Part shown: piece by piece, positions 25,242-33,874 of the stretch
Numbering within the stretch: position 1 is the first letter of the stretch
How the letters are laid out: each line of letters begins with the position of its first letter
Assembly: GCF_014257025.1 (NCBI RefSeq)
Contig: NZ_JACMSF010000037.1
Span: 1-64,000 of the forward strand
Origin: Streptomyces cupreus
GTDB lineage: Bacteria > Actinomycetota > Actinomycetes > Streptomycetales > Streptomycetaceae
Direction of reading: 5' to 3'
Length of the DNA: 64,000 bases
Position numbers and translations under genes: made by a program
The notes under the pieces: generated by a model
The model's database searches: none
Told to the model about the DNA's origin: nothing
Seen by the model: the letters and a program-made list of their open reading frames with translations, nothing else

Positions 25242-26036
25242 ATGGAGATCACGCACGCGACCGTCAACGACCTGCTGGCCCGGCTCGGCCCGGGGGACGG
25301 CTACCTGTACCTGCCCATCGATCTGGACCCGCAGGAACTGATCGACCTGATGTCCGGGGTCTACGGCGCGCCGCGCACGCTCGTCCTCGACGGATTCACC
25401 GATCCGACGGTCGACGAGTCCAAAGGCGAGGCCCTCCTCGTCCCCTTCGAGGACCGGGCCGTGACCATACGAGCGTGGGCGTACGGGGACCAGTGGATCG
25501 GCGCGGGCAGGGCGCGGGACGGCGAAGGGATGGAGCGGCCGGTGCTGGCGGTCGCTCGCCGGGAGGTGCCGCAACCCTTGGCGGTCGATCGGGACGAGGA
25601 CGTCGACTGGATGGAGCGGCTCATACGGATCACCGGCTGGACCCACCCCGCGCAGCGGCCGGACGTGGACTGGGCGGAGGTGGAGTCACGCCTGGGCACC
25701 GCGCTGCCGAGCGACTACAAGCGCATGGTCGAGACGTTCGGCGAGGGCGCCTTCGACGGGTGGCTGGGCCTGATCCAGGAGCCGTGGACGGATCTCAGGG
25801 AGGACGGACTGCTCATCTGGGCGGGCACTGAGCACGAGGAGAGCTACTGCTGGAGGGTCGAGGGCGCCGATCCGGACCTGTGGCCCGTGGTGGTCCAGTC
25901 CTGCGACGAGGAACTCCGCTTCGACTGCCAGGCCGCGGAGTTCGTCTGCCGCATCCTCGTCGACCCGCACCACCCGTACACGCTGGCCCGCTACTTCGAC
26001 ACCCACTGGTTCATGACCTATCGGGACGCCGACTGA
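25242..26036 (+). CDS. SUKH (SMI1/KNR4) domain protein
   Basis: 264 residues from ATG 25242. The C-terminal half has the SUKH start VDWAEVESRLGTALPSDYKR (about residue 145) and a following helix-strand layout. Many SUKH proteins are immunity proteins to polymorphic toxins, but others are housekeeping. No toxin gene lies next to it, so this is an orphan. The N-terminal 130 residues were not recognised. Confidence 0.75.
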   Translation: MEITHATVNDLLARLGPGDGYLYLPIDLDPQELIDLMSGVYGAPRTLVLDGFTDPTVDESKGEALLVPFEDRAVTIRAWAYGDQWIGAGRARDGEGMERPVLAVARREVPQPLAVDRDEDVDWMERLIRITGWTHPAQRPDVDWAEVESRLGTALPSDYKRMVETFGEGAFDGWLGLIQEPWTDLREDGLLIWAGTEHEESYCWRVEGADPDLWPVVVQSCDEELRFDCQAAEFVCRILVDPHHPYTLARYFDTHWFMTYRDAD

Positions 26037-26048
26037 CCCGCGACCCGC

Positions 26049-27323
26049 TCAGCGCAGCAGTCGGCGGGCCGTCAGGGCCAGGCTGATCTCCACCACGTCC
26101 AGGGGGCGGGCCAGGGAGCGACCCGTGAGCTGTTCGCAGCGGCGCAGCCGGTTCAGGACCGTGTTGCGATGGCAGTACAGGCGCTCGCCCGCCCGCTGGG
26201 CGGAGCCGTCGCAGGCCAGCCAGGCGGACAGGGTGTCCAGGAGGACGTCCCGGTCGGCGGGTTCCAGCCGTAGCAGCGGCCCCAGGACCTGGTCGGCGAG
26301 GGTCGCGCCGAGTTCGGGGCAGGAGATGACCAGGGCCTCGGGGAGGTGTTCCGTCAGCCGGATCGTGCCACCCTGCTGCGGGCAGATGCTCAGCGCGAGA
26401 TCGGCGAGGCGCCGGGCGTCGCCCACCGCGGCCAGGCCGGTGACCACGCTGCCGACGCCGGCCTTGGCGCCCGGGGCAAGATCGAGGCCCTCCAGCGGGT
26501 CCTCGTCGCCCTCCGGATCCTCGTCGCCGACCAGGACGATGCCGTAGTCCACTTCCCCTCCTGTGTGCCAGTGCACGCGCGTGCTCGGCGGTACGGCGGC
26601 GGCGCGGGCGCCCGAGGGGCCCGGTGTCCGTCCGCCGGCGACCGCGACGACCACGTACCGGCCGTGTTCCGGCAGGTCCAGGCCCTCGGCGGTCTCGGGC
26701 AGGTCGGCGATGCGGCTGGTGCCGTCGAGGAGGGCGGCCGCGAGCAGCCGAACCCGGTTCTCGCGCCGCCAGGCCAGCTGTCGCTCGGCCTCCCGGTAGG
26801 CGTCCGCGACGAGGGTGCAGTGCTCGTCGACGAAGTTCCACATGTCGGTCGCCACATGGACGAGCAGCCGCACGTCCTCGGGCGCCGTGCGCGAGGTCTC
26901 CTCCACCAGCCGCTGCCACACCAGGGACCCGCCGAGACGGAACGCGTGCAGCAGGGCGTCGAGGGGCACACCCTGCTCGGCGCGGTGCACACCGATCTGC
27001 CATGTGCAGCGGCGGGCCGCGTCCCGGTTGCGGCGCGGGTCGAGCAGCGACATCACACTGTGCCGCAGTGAGCGGTGCACCTCCTGCCAGGTGCCCGCGT
27101 AGTCGTTCTCCAGCGCGGTCCGGTAGGCGGTCTCCTGCTCCTGGACGAGGGTCACCAGGCGGTCGGTGAGGTCCGCCAGGTCGTCGAGCAGGACGCGGGC
27201 GGCCCGGTGCACGACACGCAGCGCGTCGGCGTCGATCAGCGACCGCCCGCGCACGGTCCGCCGCTGCGGAACGGGCATCGGCCCGGTGCGGATCATGGCC
27301 CGTGCCCGTACGGCAGGATGCAT
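26049..27323 (-). CDS. PucR/CdaR-like transcriptional regulator
   Basis: 424 residues from ATG 27323, with GGGAGGA 5 nt upstream. The N-terminal helical domain (about 30-190) resembles the RsbT-like segment of these regulators. The central domain is GGDEF-like and degenerate. The C-terminal PucR helix-turn-helix contains RAGERLYCHRNTVLNRLRRC near residue 385. It is convergent with the SUKH gene. Its target is unknown; the neighbouring Liv-type transporter is one possibility. Confidence 0.85.
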   Translation of the reverse strand: MHPAVRARAMIRTGPMPVPQRRTVRGRSLIDADALRVVHRAARVLLDDLADLTDRLVTLVQEQETAYRTALENDYAGTWQEVHRSLRHSVMSLLDPRRNRDAARRCTWQIGVHRAEQGVPLDALLHAFRLGGSLVWQRLVEETSRTAPEDVRLLVHVATDMWNFVDEHCTLVADAYREAERQLAWRRENRVRLLAAALLDGTSRIADLPETAEGLDLPEHGRYVVVAVAGGRTPGPSGARAAAVPPSTRVHWHTGGEVDYGIVLVGDEDPEGDEDPLEGLDLAPGAKAGVGSVVTGLAAVGDARRLADLALSICPQQGGTIRLTEHLPEALVISCPELGATLADQVLGPLLRLEPADRDVLLDTLSAWLACDGSAQRAGERLYCHRNTVLNRLRRCEQLTGRSLARPLDVVEISLALTARRLLR

Positions 27324-27534
27324 CGCGGTCCTCCCACAACCTCGGACTCCCGGCGGTGCGCCCGTGCCGGGAGACTCTGCGGTGTCCGGTCGGCCGTGTC
27401 GCCGGCGTAGCCCGTACGGCGGCGGCGGCCGCCCGACTCGTCCTGCCCCGAAGGATGACATACCGTCCGGTCGGTCCCTAGGGTTGTGCACCGCTCTTTT
27501 TCCTCCCGCCTCCCACAAATCCGCACGTCCGCGG

Positions 27535-27684
27535 TCATCGGCCCTGCTGATCGACCAGCTCCGTCCGGGACCGCACGCCGAGCGTGGCGCAGACGTTGCG
27601 CAGGGAGTAGTCGACCGTGCGGGTGCTGACGGCGAGCCGCAGCGGCACCTCCCGGTTGGTGGCGCCCTTGGCGACATGGCGGGC
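27535..27684 (-). pseudogene. C-terminal relic of a LuxR-type regulator
   Basis: The last 49 codons encode an intact LuxR helix-turn-helix (VAKGATNREVPLRLAVSTRT and then VDYSLRNVCATLGVRSRTEL), ending at TGA 27535-27537. Upstream in the same frame the sequence is not regulator-like, and no start or receptor domain is found. It is probably the remains of a regulator whose N-terminus was deleted. Confidence 0.6.
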
Positions 27685-27838
27685 TCGTGGCGGACGGTCC
27701 GGCGCTGGGGACCGGCAAAGCCACCGGTCTCGTGCGCCCGGTTTCGGCCGTGCGGTGCGCGGCCCGGCTTGCTCCGGGCCCGGGTCGGTGTGAAACGCTC
27801 GATCGTCAACCGTGACGGCAGTATGGAGAGGCGACGGT

Positions 27839-28726
27839 ATGCGCATCGGACTGCTCGGCACCGGCCCGTGGGCGCAGATGGCCCACGCCCCGGCGCTCGG
27901 CGAGCACGAGGACGTGGACTTCGTCGGAGTGTGGGGCCGCCGCGCGGACGCGGCGAAGGACCTCGCCGCCCGCCATGACATTCGCGCCTACGACGACGTC
28001 GACGCGCTGCTCGCCGACGTGGACGCCGTCGCCGTGGCCCTGCCGCCGGCCGTGCAGGCGGAGCTCGCGGTGCGGGCCGCGCGGGCGGGGTGTCATCTGC
28101 TGCTGGACAAGCCGCTGGCGACGACGGTCGAGCAGGGGCGGGCGGTGGTCGAGGCGGCCCAGGAGGCCGGGGTCGCGTCGGTGGTGTTCTTCACCACCCG
28201 CTTCCAGCCGGAGACCGAGGAGTGGATCACCGAACAGGCCGCCGCACAGGGCTGGTTCACCGCGCACGCGCAGTGGCTGGGCTCGGTGTTCAGCGGCGGC
28301 GACAGCCGGTTCGCCAACTCGCCGTGGCGGCGGGAGAAGGGCGCCCTGTGGGACGTAGGACCGCATGCCCTGTCCGTGCTGCTGCCGGTCCTCGGCGAGG
28401 TGCGGCAGGTGGCGGCGGCCGCGCACGGGCCCGGGGACACCGCACACCTGGTCCTCGATCACGCCGGTGGCGCGTCGAGCGCGCTGACCCTGAGCCTGAC
28501 CGCCCCGTCGGCGGCCGCCGGGGCCGCCGTGGAGCTGCGCGGTGAGGCCGGGCTGACGCACCTTCCGGCAAGCACACAGGGGGTGGTACCGGCGCTCATG
28601 CGGGCGACGGACGCTCTGCTCGCCGCCGCCCGCACCGGGGCACCGCACCCGTGCGACGCGGCCTTCGGCCTGCGGGTGACCGAGATCCTCACGCAGGCCG
28701 ACGCCCTGCTCAACGGCGGCGAATAG
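27839..28726 (+). CDS. Gfo/Idh/MocA family oxidoreductase
   Basis: 295 residues from ATG 27839 (GGAGAGG upstream). The N-terminal NAD(P) motif is IGLLGTGPWAQM, followed by the family lysine in LLLDKPLA near residue 93. The C-terminal substrate domain contains WDVGPHALSVLLP. Such enzymes oxidise or reduce sugar or inositol derivatives; the substrate is not predictable. Confidence 0.9.
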   Translation: MRIGLLGTGPWAQMAHAPALGEHEDVDFVGVWGRRADAAKDLAARHDIRAYDDVDALLADVDAVAVALPPAVQAELAVRAARAGCHLLLDKPLATTVEQGRAVVEAAQEAGVASVVFFTTRFQPETEEWITEQAAAQGWFTAHAQWLGSVFSGGDSRFANSPWRREKGALWDVGPHALSVLLPVLGEVRQVAAAAHGPGDTAHLVLDHAGGASSALTLSLTAPSAAAGAAVELRGEAGLTHLPASTQGVVPALMRATDALLAAARTGAPHPCDAAFGLRVTEILTQADALLNGGE

Positions 28727-28740
28727 GCAGCAGGCCGTTG

Positions 28741-29085
28741 TCACTCCTCGAACGGCTCGTCGCTCCACCGGAACCAGGCCCGGTCCCCCTCGATGTGCAG
28801 CAGGAACTCGGCCACGGGTCCCTCCGGTGAGGAGAGGGAGACACGTCTGCGGATCTCGTCGTAGGCCGCCTCCCACTCCTCCACGTCCTCGTCCACCCGC
28901 TGCACCAGGGCGAGTTCGCGGGCGAAGAGGTCACACACCGAGGCGTAGGCGGGACCCGGGGTGAAGTGGCCCGACAGCCAGGGGAAGTCGGCCTCGTCAA
29001 TCGCGATCTCCCCGACCGACTCGTCCCCGCTGCGGATGTGCCACACCGTACCGTCGAATCCCACCGCGCCTCCGTAAGCCGTCAC
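28741..29085 (-). CDS. Conserved hypothetical protein
   Basis: 114 residues from GTG 29085. A soluble acidic protein beginning YGGAVGFDGTVWHIRSGDES and ending WFRWSDEPFEE. It resembles small Streptomyces proteins of unknown function. It is convergent with the oxidoreductase gene, 14 nt away. Confidence 0.65.
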   Translation of the reverse strand: MTAYGGAVGFDGTVWHIRSGDESVGEIAIDEADFPWLSGHFTPGPAYASVCDLFARELALVQRVDEDVEEWEAAYDEIRRRVSLSSPEGPVAEFLLHIEGDRAWFRWSDEPFEE

Positions 29086-29132
29086 TGTCAGTGCCCGTTC
29101 AGCATGTCATCCGGCACTGACAGCCGGCCCGG

Positions 29133-30032
29133 CTAGGGAGTCACGCCCGGGATGTGGAAGTCGATCCGCTCCCGCACCACGGGGTGGCCGGCCTTGGCGA
29201 AGTTCGCGGCCATCGGGAAGTTCCCCCGGTCGGTGGCCCCGCTGATGAACTCGGCGCCCTGCTCGACCAGGAAGTGGGTGCACTCCACGAGGAGGTCGTA
29301 GGCGTAGCCGTTGCCGCGCTGTTCCGGCAGGACGCCGATGAAGCCGATGATCGGCGCGGTCTGGTTGCGCCCCGGGATGTGGATGCCCACCGGTTCGCCC
29401 TCCGGTGTGCGGGCGATCTGCCACCATTCGCGCGGCGAGGGGCACCAGTGGAAGAAGTCCATTTCCTCCTGGGCCGCTTGGTCGATGCCGCCCTCCTTGA
29501 TGGCCTTGAGGGCGTGGGCGTCCAGCGTGACGGAGTGGATACGGCGCAGCGCGTCGAAGAACACGGCGTCGTCGGGCTCCGGTTCGAAGACGAGCCGTCC
29601 GGGCCGCTCGGGCAGCCCGCAGTCCGGTGTCCACCGGTACAGACAGCGCTCGACGAGGAGTTCGTAGCCGGCCTTGCGGGCGGCCGCGAAGGTGGTGTCG
29701 GCCGCGGCGCGCACGGCTGGATGGTCACGCCAGCCGGCGGGCAGGTTGAACTCCAGGTCGACCTGCCACGGGGCGGAGCGCAGGAGTTCGGCCCCCGCCT
29801 CTTCCTCCCCCTCGGCCACGTCGAACCAGTTGATGTTCAGCGGCTCCGAGTCGTCTGGGCCGCCCCACCAGGCGCCGCGGGCGACGACCTTGCCGTCGCG
29901 CAGGGCCACGCGCTTCCACTCGGGCCGGTGATGGGTGGTGCGGTGTGCCTCGCTCGCGCCCAGCGGGTCGGGCAGGGCGTCGAACAGGTGGGCGTCGCTC
30001 TCGTCGAGCGTACGGATGACCAGATCGGTCAT
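29133..30032 (-). CDS. GNAT family N-acetyltransferase
   Basis: 299 residues from ATG 30032 (CGGAGGAA upstream). The C-terminal half carries the acetyl-CoA-binding segment FIGVLPEQRGNGYAYDLLVE, the R/Q-x-x-G-x-G/A motif of GNATs. The N-terminal half is a degenerate GNAT-like module. A very short open reading frame with a strong ribosome-binding site lies just upstream on the same strand. The substrate is unknown. Confidence 0.85.
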   Translation of the reverse strand: MTDLVIRTLDESDAHLFDALPDPLGASEAHRTTHHRPEWKRVALRDGKVVARGAWWGGPDDSEPLNINWFDVAEGEEEAGAELLRSAPWQVDLEFNLPAGWRDHPAVRAAADTTFAAARKAGYELLVERCLYRWTPDCGLPERPGRLVFEPEPDDAVFFDALRRIHSVTLDAHALKAIKEGGIDQAAQEEMDFFHWCPSPREWWQIARTPEGEPVGIHIPGRNQTAPIIGFIGVLPEQRGNGYAYDLLVECTHFLVEQGAEFISGATDRGNFPMAANFAKAGHPVVRERIDFHIPGVTP

Positions 30033-30078
30033 GTGGATTCCTCCGGGATACAAGCTGCGAAGAGCGCTCCCGGTCGGA

Positions 30079-30135
30079 TCACACGAAGCACGCCGGGATT
30101 GCGGTGAAGGGAGCGCTGGAGAGGGTGAACTGCAC
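30079..30135 (-). CDS. Putative 18-residue peptide upstream of a GNAT gene
   Basis: GTG 30135 opens VQFTLSSAPFTAIPACFV, ending at TGA 30079-30081. A near-perfect Shine-Dalgarno AAGGAGG (30144-30150) sits 8 nt before it. The competing GTG at 30140, in frame with the GNAT gene, is only 3 nt from that site. The GNAT gene has its own ribosome-binding site 46 nt further on. It could be a leader peptide coupling translation or a tiny precursor peptide. Confidence 0.4.
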   Translation of the reverse strand: MQFTLSSAPFTAIPACFV

Positions 30136-30244
30136 GGCACTCGCCTCCTTCCGTGGTCTCAAGGCGTGATGATCACACCGTAGGGAATCTTCCTCGGGTG
30201 CGTCCACACATTTTCCAGGGCCGGGCGCGATTAGGGTCTGCGCC

Positions 30245-30670
30245 ATGACCGACAACTCCCTGCGCTCCGTCACCGTGGAGCGGACCAGCACCGGCCACTT
30301 CACCGCCGTCAACGCCCGTGGCGGCACGATCGAGTTCGGCACCGAGGGCGCCGACTTCACCCCGGTCGAGCTGCTGCTCGCCGCGATCGGCGGCTGCACC
30401 ATGGCCGACGTCGATGTCGCCACCACCCGTCATGCGGAACCCGACCGCTTCACCGTCACCGTGACCGGCCACAAGGTCAGCGACGACCAGGGCAACCGGA
30501 TGACCGACCTGGAAGTCACCTTCTCCGTCGCCTTCCCCGACGGCGAGGGCGGCGACCGCGCCCGCGCGATCCTCCCCCGGGCGATGAAGACCTCCCACGA
30601 CCGGCTCTGCACGGTCAGCCGCACGATCGAGGCGGGGACGCCGGTCACGGCCGCGATCAAGGACGCCTAG
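30245..30670 (+). CDS. OsmC family peroxidase-like protein
   Basis: 141 residues. The two family cysteines are present in AAIGGCTMADV (about residue 52) and HDRLCTVSRT (about residue 121). OsmC/Ohr proteins reduce organic hydroperoxides with this dithiol pair in the cytoplasm. It is a single gene, and no OhrR-type regulator is adjacent. Confidence 0.9.
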   Translation: MTDNSLRSVTVERTSTGHFTAVNARGGTIEFGTEGADFTPVELLLAAIGGCTMADVDVATTRHAEPDRFTVTVTGHKVSDDQGNRMTDLEVTFSVAFPDGEGGDRARAILPRAMKTSHDRLCTVSRTIEAGTPVTAAIKDA

Positions 30671-30795
30671 CGACCACGCACCGCTGCGAGGCGATGAACC
30701 GCCGCGTGAACGTGCGCTGCGACCAGCACGCCGACCCCTTCAGCGCCGACGGAAATCCCGTTGCGGGCGGCCCTCCTGCCCCGGACCAGGACCGC

Positions 30796-31728
30796 ATGTC
30801 CTACGTCGTACGCCCCGCCGACCTCACCGACGCGCCCGCCGTCACCGAGCTGCTGAACCAGGTCGACCTGATCGAGGTCGGCCGACCCGAGACGGACCTC
30901 CACACCGTCGAGGCCGATCTCAAGCACCCCGAGGCCGATCTGTCCCAGGACTCCTGGCTGGCCTTCCACGAGGACCGGTTGGTGGCCTACGGGCTGCTGT
31001 GGGACGACTCGGGCGGCGAGCGTATCGACATCGACCACTATGTGCTGCCCGACCACCAGGAGGTCGGGCAGCGGCTGTTCGCGGCGATGGAGGCCAGGGC
31101 CCTGGCCAAGGCCCACGAGAACGGCGCGGAGCGGGCGGTGGTCCATCTCCACCTCAACATCGAGCCCACGCTGGACACTTCGCTGATCCAGAAGCGGGGC
31201 TGGTCCGTCGTACGGCGCTACCACGTGCTGCACCGCCCGGTGGATCCCGCCGACGACACACCCCCGCAGCCGCCGACCGGAGTACGGCTGCGGGCCTGCG
31301 CCGAGGAGGCGGACCGCAGGCGCGTCCACGCCCTGTACCAGGCCACCTTCGCCGAGCACTTCGACTTCCAGCCGCGCGCCTACGAGCAGTGGCTGCACGA
31401 CATCGACGCCGAGGCGCTCGACTGGTCCCTGGTGTGGATCGTGGGCACCGAGGACCAGGGGGATGCCGGTTTCCTTCTGGCCCGCGACGACCGAGAGGCC
31501 ATGGGCTGGATCCGCAGCATCGGCGTCCTGCGCGAGGCCCGCGCCCTGGGCCTCGGCGGCCTGCTCCTACGGCATGCGTTCGCCGCATTCGCCGCCCGCG
31601 GACGGGACACGGTGGGCCTCGGCGTGGACACCGGCAACACGACCGGCGCGCCCGGCCTGTACGCCCGTCACGGTATGACGGTGCACTACGCCGTGGACAC
31701 TTGGGAGGCGGTCCTGACCTCTCAGTAA
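30796..31728 (+). CDS. Tandem GNAT-domain acetyltransferase (MshD-like layout)
   Basis: 310 residues from ATG 30796. Two GNAT modules are apparent. The N-terminal one (about 1-145) is degenerate. The C-terminal one has IRSIGVLREARALGLGGLLLRHAF and the late strand YARHGMTVHYAVDTWE. The layout is like mycothiol synthase, but these double GNATs are numerous in Streptomyces and the substrate is open. Its 3' end overlaps the convergent gene by 7 bp. Confidence 0.85.
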   Translation: MSYVVRPADLTDAPAVTELLNQVDLIEVGRPETDLHTVEADLKHPEADLSQDSWLAFHEDRLVAYGLLWDDSGGERIDIDHYVLPDHQEVGQRLFAAMEARALAKAHENGAERAVVHLHLNIEPTLDTSLIQKRGWSVVRRYHVLHRPVDPADDTPPQPPTGVRLRACAEEADRRRVHALYQATFAEHFDFQPRAYEQWLHDIDAEALDWSLVWIVGTEDQGDAGFLLARDDREAMGWIRSIGVLREARALGLGGLLLRHAFAAFAARGRDTVGLGVDTGNTTGAPGLYARHGMTVHYAVDTWEAVLTSQ

Positions 31729-32474
31729 GTGCGGTGGGGACAGTGCGGGTCCTCCCGGCGAGCGGGGCCCGTGAGTCCTATCAGCCGGATGCGGTGCAGG
31801 AGTTCATCCGGTACGTCCAGGGCGCGCAGCCGGTCAGGGGCGTACCGCACGAGCCATGCGGCGAGTTCGACGCGCAGCGCCTCCGCGTCCTCCCAGGCGT
31901 CCCAGGGAAGCTCGTCCCCCAGCAGGTTGTACTCCCACTCGTCGGCCGCCACGGCCAAGTGCCGGTCGGCGACGGGGTGATCGAGCGCCTCCCAGGCGTC
32001 GAGCCATGGGGTGAGCGTGCCGGACGCCTCCGCGCACAGGGCGAAGAGCTCGTGCACGGGTACGGCGGGATCCGGGTCCGTGAGGCTGTGGATCCACCAG
32101 GCGTGCAGGAACTCCCTTACGGCCGCGCTCTGTTGGGTGGGCCACTGCTGCCAGTGGCCGCGCGCGAAGCAACGGCCGACCTCGTGCATACCGAACAGGG
32201 GCTGCACTCGGCCGCCGACCAGCTCCCGGGCGAACTGGGGCAGGATGCGGCGCAGGACCGCGCCGTGGTCGGACCAGTCGGGGGCGTCCCAGGTACGGTG
32301 GAGCAGATCCGGGTCCAGCTCCACCCCGGGGATCTTCAGCAGCGCGAGCTCCTCCTGGCTGCCCCAGTGGCAGTCGCACTGGTTCTCGTCGCTCCAGGCG
32401 GTCATACCGCGGAAGGTGACGGTCAGGTCGTCCAGGGCACGGTCGAGTCGGAGCCGTGTGCGGTCGAGGTTCAT
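31722..32474 (-). CDS. Conserved hypothetical protein
   Basis: 250 residues from ATG 32474. A soluble tryptophan- and leucine-rich protein with ENQCDCHWGS near residue 30, and WDAPDWSDHGAVLRRILPQF and EVGRCFARGHWQQWP further on. Not recognised. No membrane segments. A TTG at 32492 is a less likely start. Confidence 0.65.
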   Translation of the reverse strand: MNLDRTRLRLDRALDDLTVTFRGMTAWSDENQCDCHWGSQEELALLKIPGVELDPDLLHRTWDAPDWSDHGAVLRRILPQFARELVGGRVQPLFGMHEVGRCFARGHWQQWPTQQSAAVREFLHAWWIHSLTDPDPAVPVHELFALCAEASGTLTPWLDAWEALDHPVADRHLAVAADEWEYNLLGDELPWDAWEDAEALRVELAAWLVRYAPDRLRALDVPDELLHRIRLIGLTGPARREDPHCPHRTY

Positions 32475-32618
32475 GATCGTGGGCAGCCTCAAGGGGACTC
32501 CGGGTGGCTTCCGCCAGCCGAAGATCGCGACCCTACCTCCTTAAGGGGCCCTTAGCACACGGTTAAATGGCCGCCGGTTTCTGACGGACTCTCGAAATCC
32601 GGGGCGGCAGCACACATT

Positions 32619-32634
32619 CTGAGAGCGCTCTCAG
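32619..32634. promoter_or_regulatory. LacI-type operator upstream of the GH64 glucanase gene
   Basis: The perfect 16-bp palindrome CTGAGAGCGCTCTCAG lies 53 bp before the glucanase start. Its core GAGCGCTC is that of the CebR/CelR boxes (TGGGAGCGCTCCCA) which control glycoside hydrolase genes in actinomycetes. Control by a LacI-family sugar-responsive repressor is therefore likely. Confidence 0.7.
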
Positions 32635-32686
32635 ACCGCTGCCCGCGAGGCGGCGGACCCCCCACGCGTACCCCCGGAGACCCCAC

Positions 32687-33874
32687 ATGGCACCCCGTCA
32701 CCAGCGTCAACTCGGCCGCCGCAAGCTGCTCTTCGCCCTCGGCGGTGCCGCCGTCGCGGCGCCCGCCGTCGCCGCCATCGCCCCGCACGCTCTCGCGGGC
32801 TCCTCAGCGGCCGCCGGTCTGCCACTGACGATCGTCAACAACAGCGGCTCGTTCGGCAGCGCCAACGTCCACGTCTACATCGTCGGCAACCAGGACGGCC
32901 GCCAGGTCCGCGTCACCCCCGACGGCACGCTCGCGCCGATCGCCCTGTCGGACAACGGCCCCGACGGATTCACCGACTACGCGATAAGCCTCGCCGGCAG
33001 CGGCGAGACTCGGCTGACGCTGCCGTACATGTCCGGGCGGATCTATGTGGCGCTCGGTCAGAAGCTGAGGTTCAAGGCCGTGGCCGACGGCAACGGCAAC
33101 GCGGCACTCCAGTACCCGGCGGGCTGGGTGGCCTCGGATCCCAACTACCAAGTGCTGCACGACTGTGCCGAGTTCACCTACAACTCCTCGGGCATGTTCT
33201 GCAACACCACGATGGTCGACATGTTCAGCGTGCCGCTGAGCATCCGGCTGACCGGCGCGAAGGACCAGACGACGGGCACGCTGCGCGCCGGTGGGCGGGC
33301 GTCCGTCTTCGCGGCCGTACGGCAGAGCGCGGATTTCGCGGGGCTCGTGGTGGATGACACGCGGGTGCTGGCGCCCGGGCACGGGCTGGACGCCGGGCTG
33401 TTTCCGAAGGAGTACTTCGCGCCGTACATCGAGGAGGTGTGGAGCACGTACACCGGGCGGGATCTCGTCGTGACGACCAATGCCGGTGCGTTCACGGGGC
33501 GGGTGCGTGGTGACCGGTTCACCTTCGACGGGCCCGCCCAGGTGTCCTTTGCCAAGCCCTCCACCCGGGACGTGCTGTTCTGCGACGGTGCCCTGGCCGC
33601 GCCGAACGACGGTACGACCGGTCCCGTCGCTGCGGTGCTGGGTGCCGGATTCAACCGCTCGACGCTGGTGTCCCACCCGTCCCAGCCGACGACCGACCCC
33701 ACCGCCTTTTACCGGGGCTCGCTCACCAACCAGTACGCCAGGGCGGTGCACGCGGCCACCGAGGACGGGCGGGCATACGGCTTCGCCTTCGACGACGTCG
33801 CCGACTTCGCGTCGTACATCCAGGACACGGCCCCGACGGGTATCCGGCTGACGCTCACGCCGTTCGAGAGCTGA
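32687..33874 (+). CDS. GH64 beta-1,3-glucanase, twin-arginine secreted
   Basis: 395 residues. The N-terminus has GRRKLLFALGGAAVAAPAVA, a Tat-type signal, with the mature protein beginning near residue 38. The catalytic domain matches laminaripentaose-producing glucanases of GH64, with the catalytic Glu in CAEFTYN and Asp in TMVDMFSVPL (residues about 165-190). It degrades beta-1,3-glucan outside the cell. It has no extra carbohydrate-binding module. The ribosome-binding site is CGGAG. Its 3' end overlaps the MMPL gene by 20 bp. Confidence 0.9.
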   Translation: MAPRHQRQLGRRKLLFALGGAAVAAPAVAAIAPHALAGSSAAAGLPLTIVNNSGSFGSANVHVYIVGNQDGRQVRVTPDGTLAPIALSDNGPDGFTDYAISLAGSGETRLTLPYMSGRIYVALGQKLRFKAVADGNGNAALQYPAGWVASDPNYQVLHDCAEFTYNSSGMFCNTTMVDMFSVPLSIRLTGAKDQTTGTLRAGGRASVFAAVRQSADFAGLVVDDTRVLAPGHGLDAGLFPKEYFAPYIEEVWSTYTGRDLVVTTNAGAFTGRVRGDRFTFDGPAQVSFAKPSTRDVLFCDGALAAPNDGTTGPVAAVLGAGFNRSTLVSHPSQPTTDPTAFYRGSLTNQYARAVHAATEDGRAYGFAFDDVADFASYIQDTAPTGIRLTLTPFES

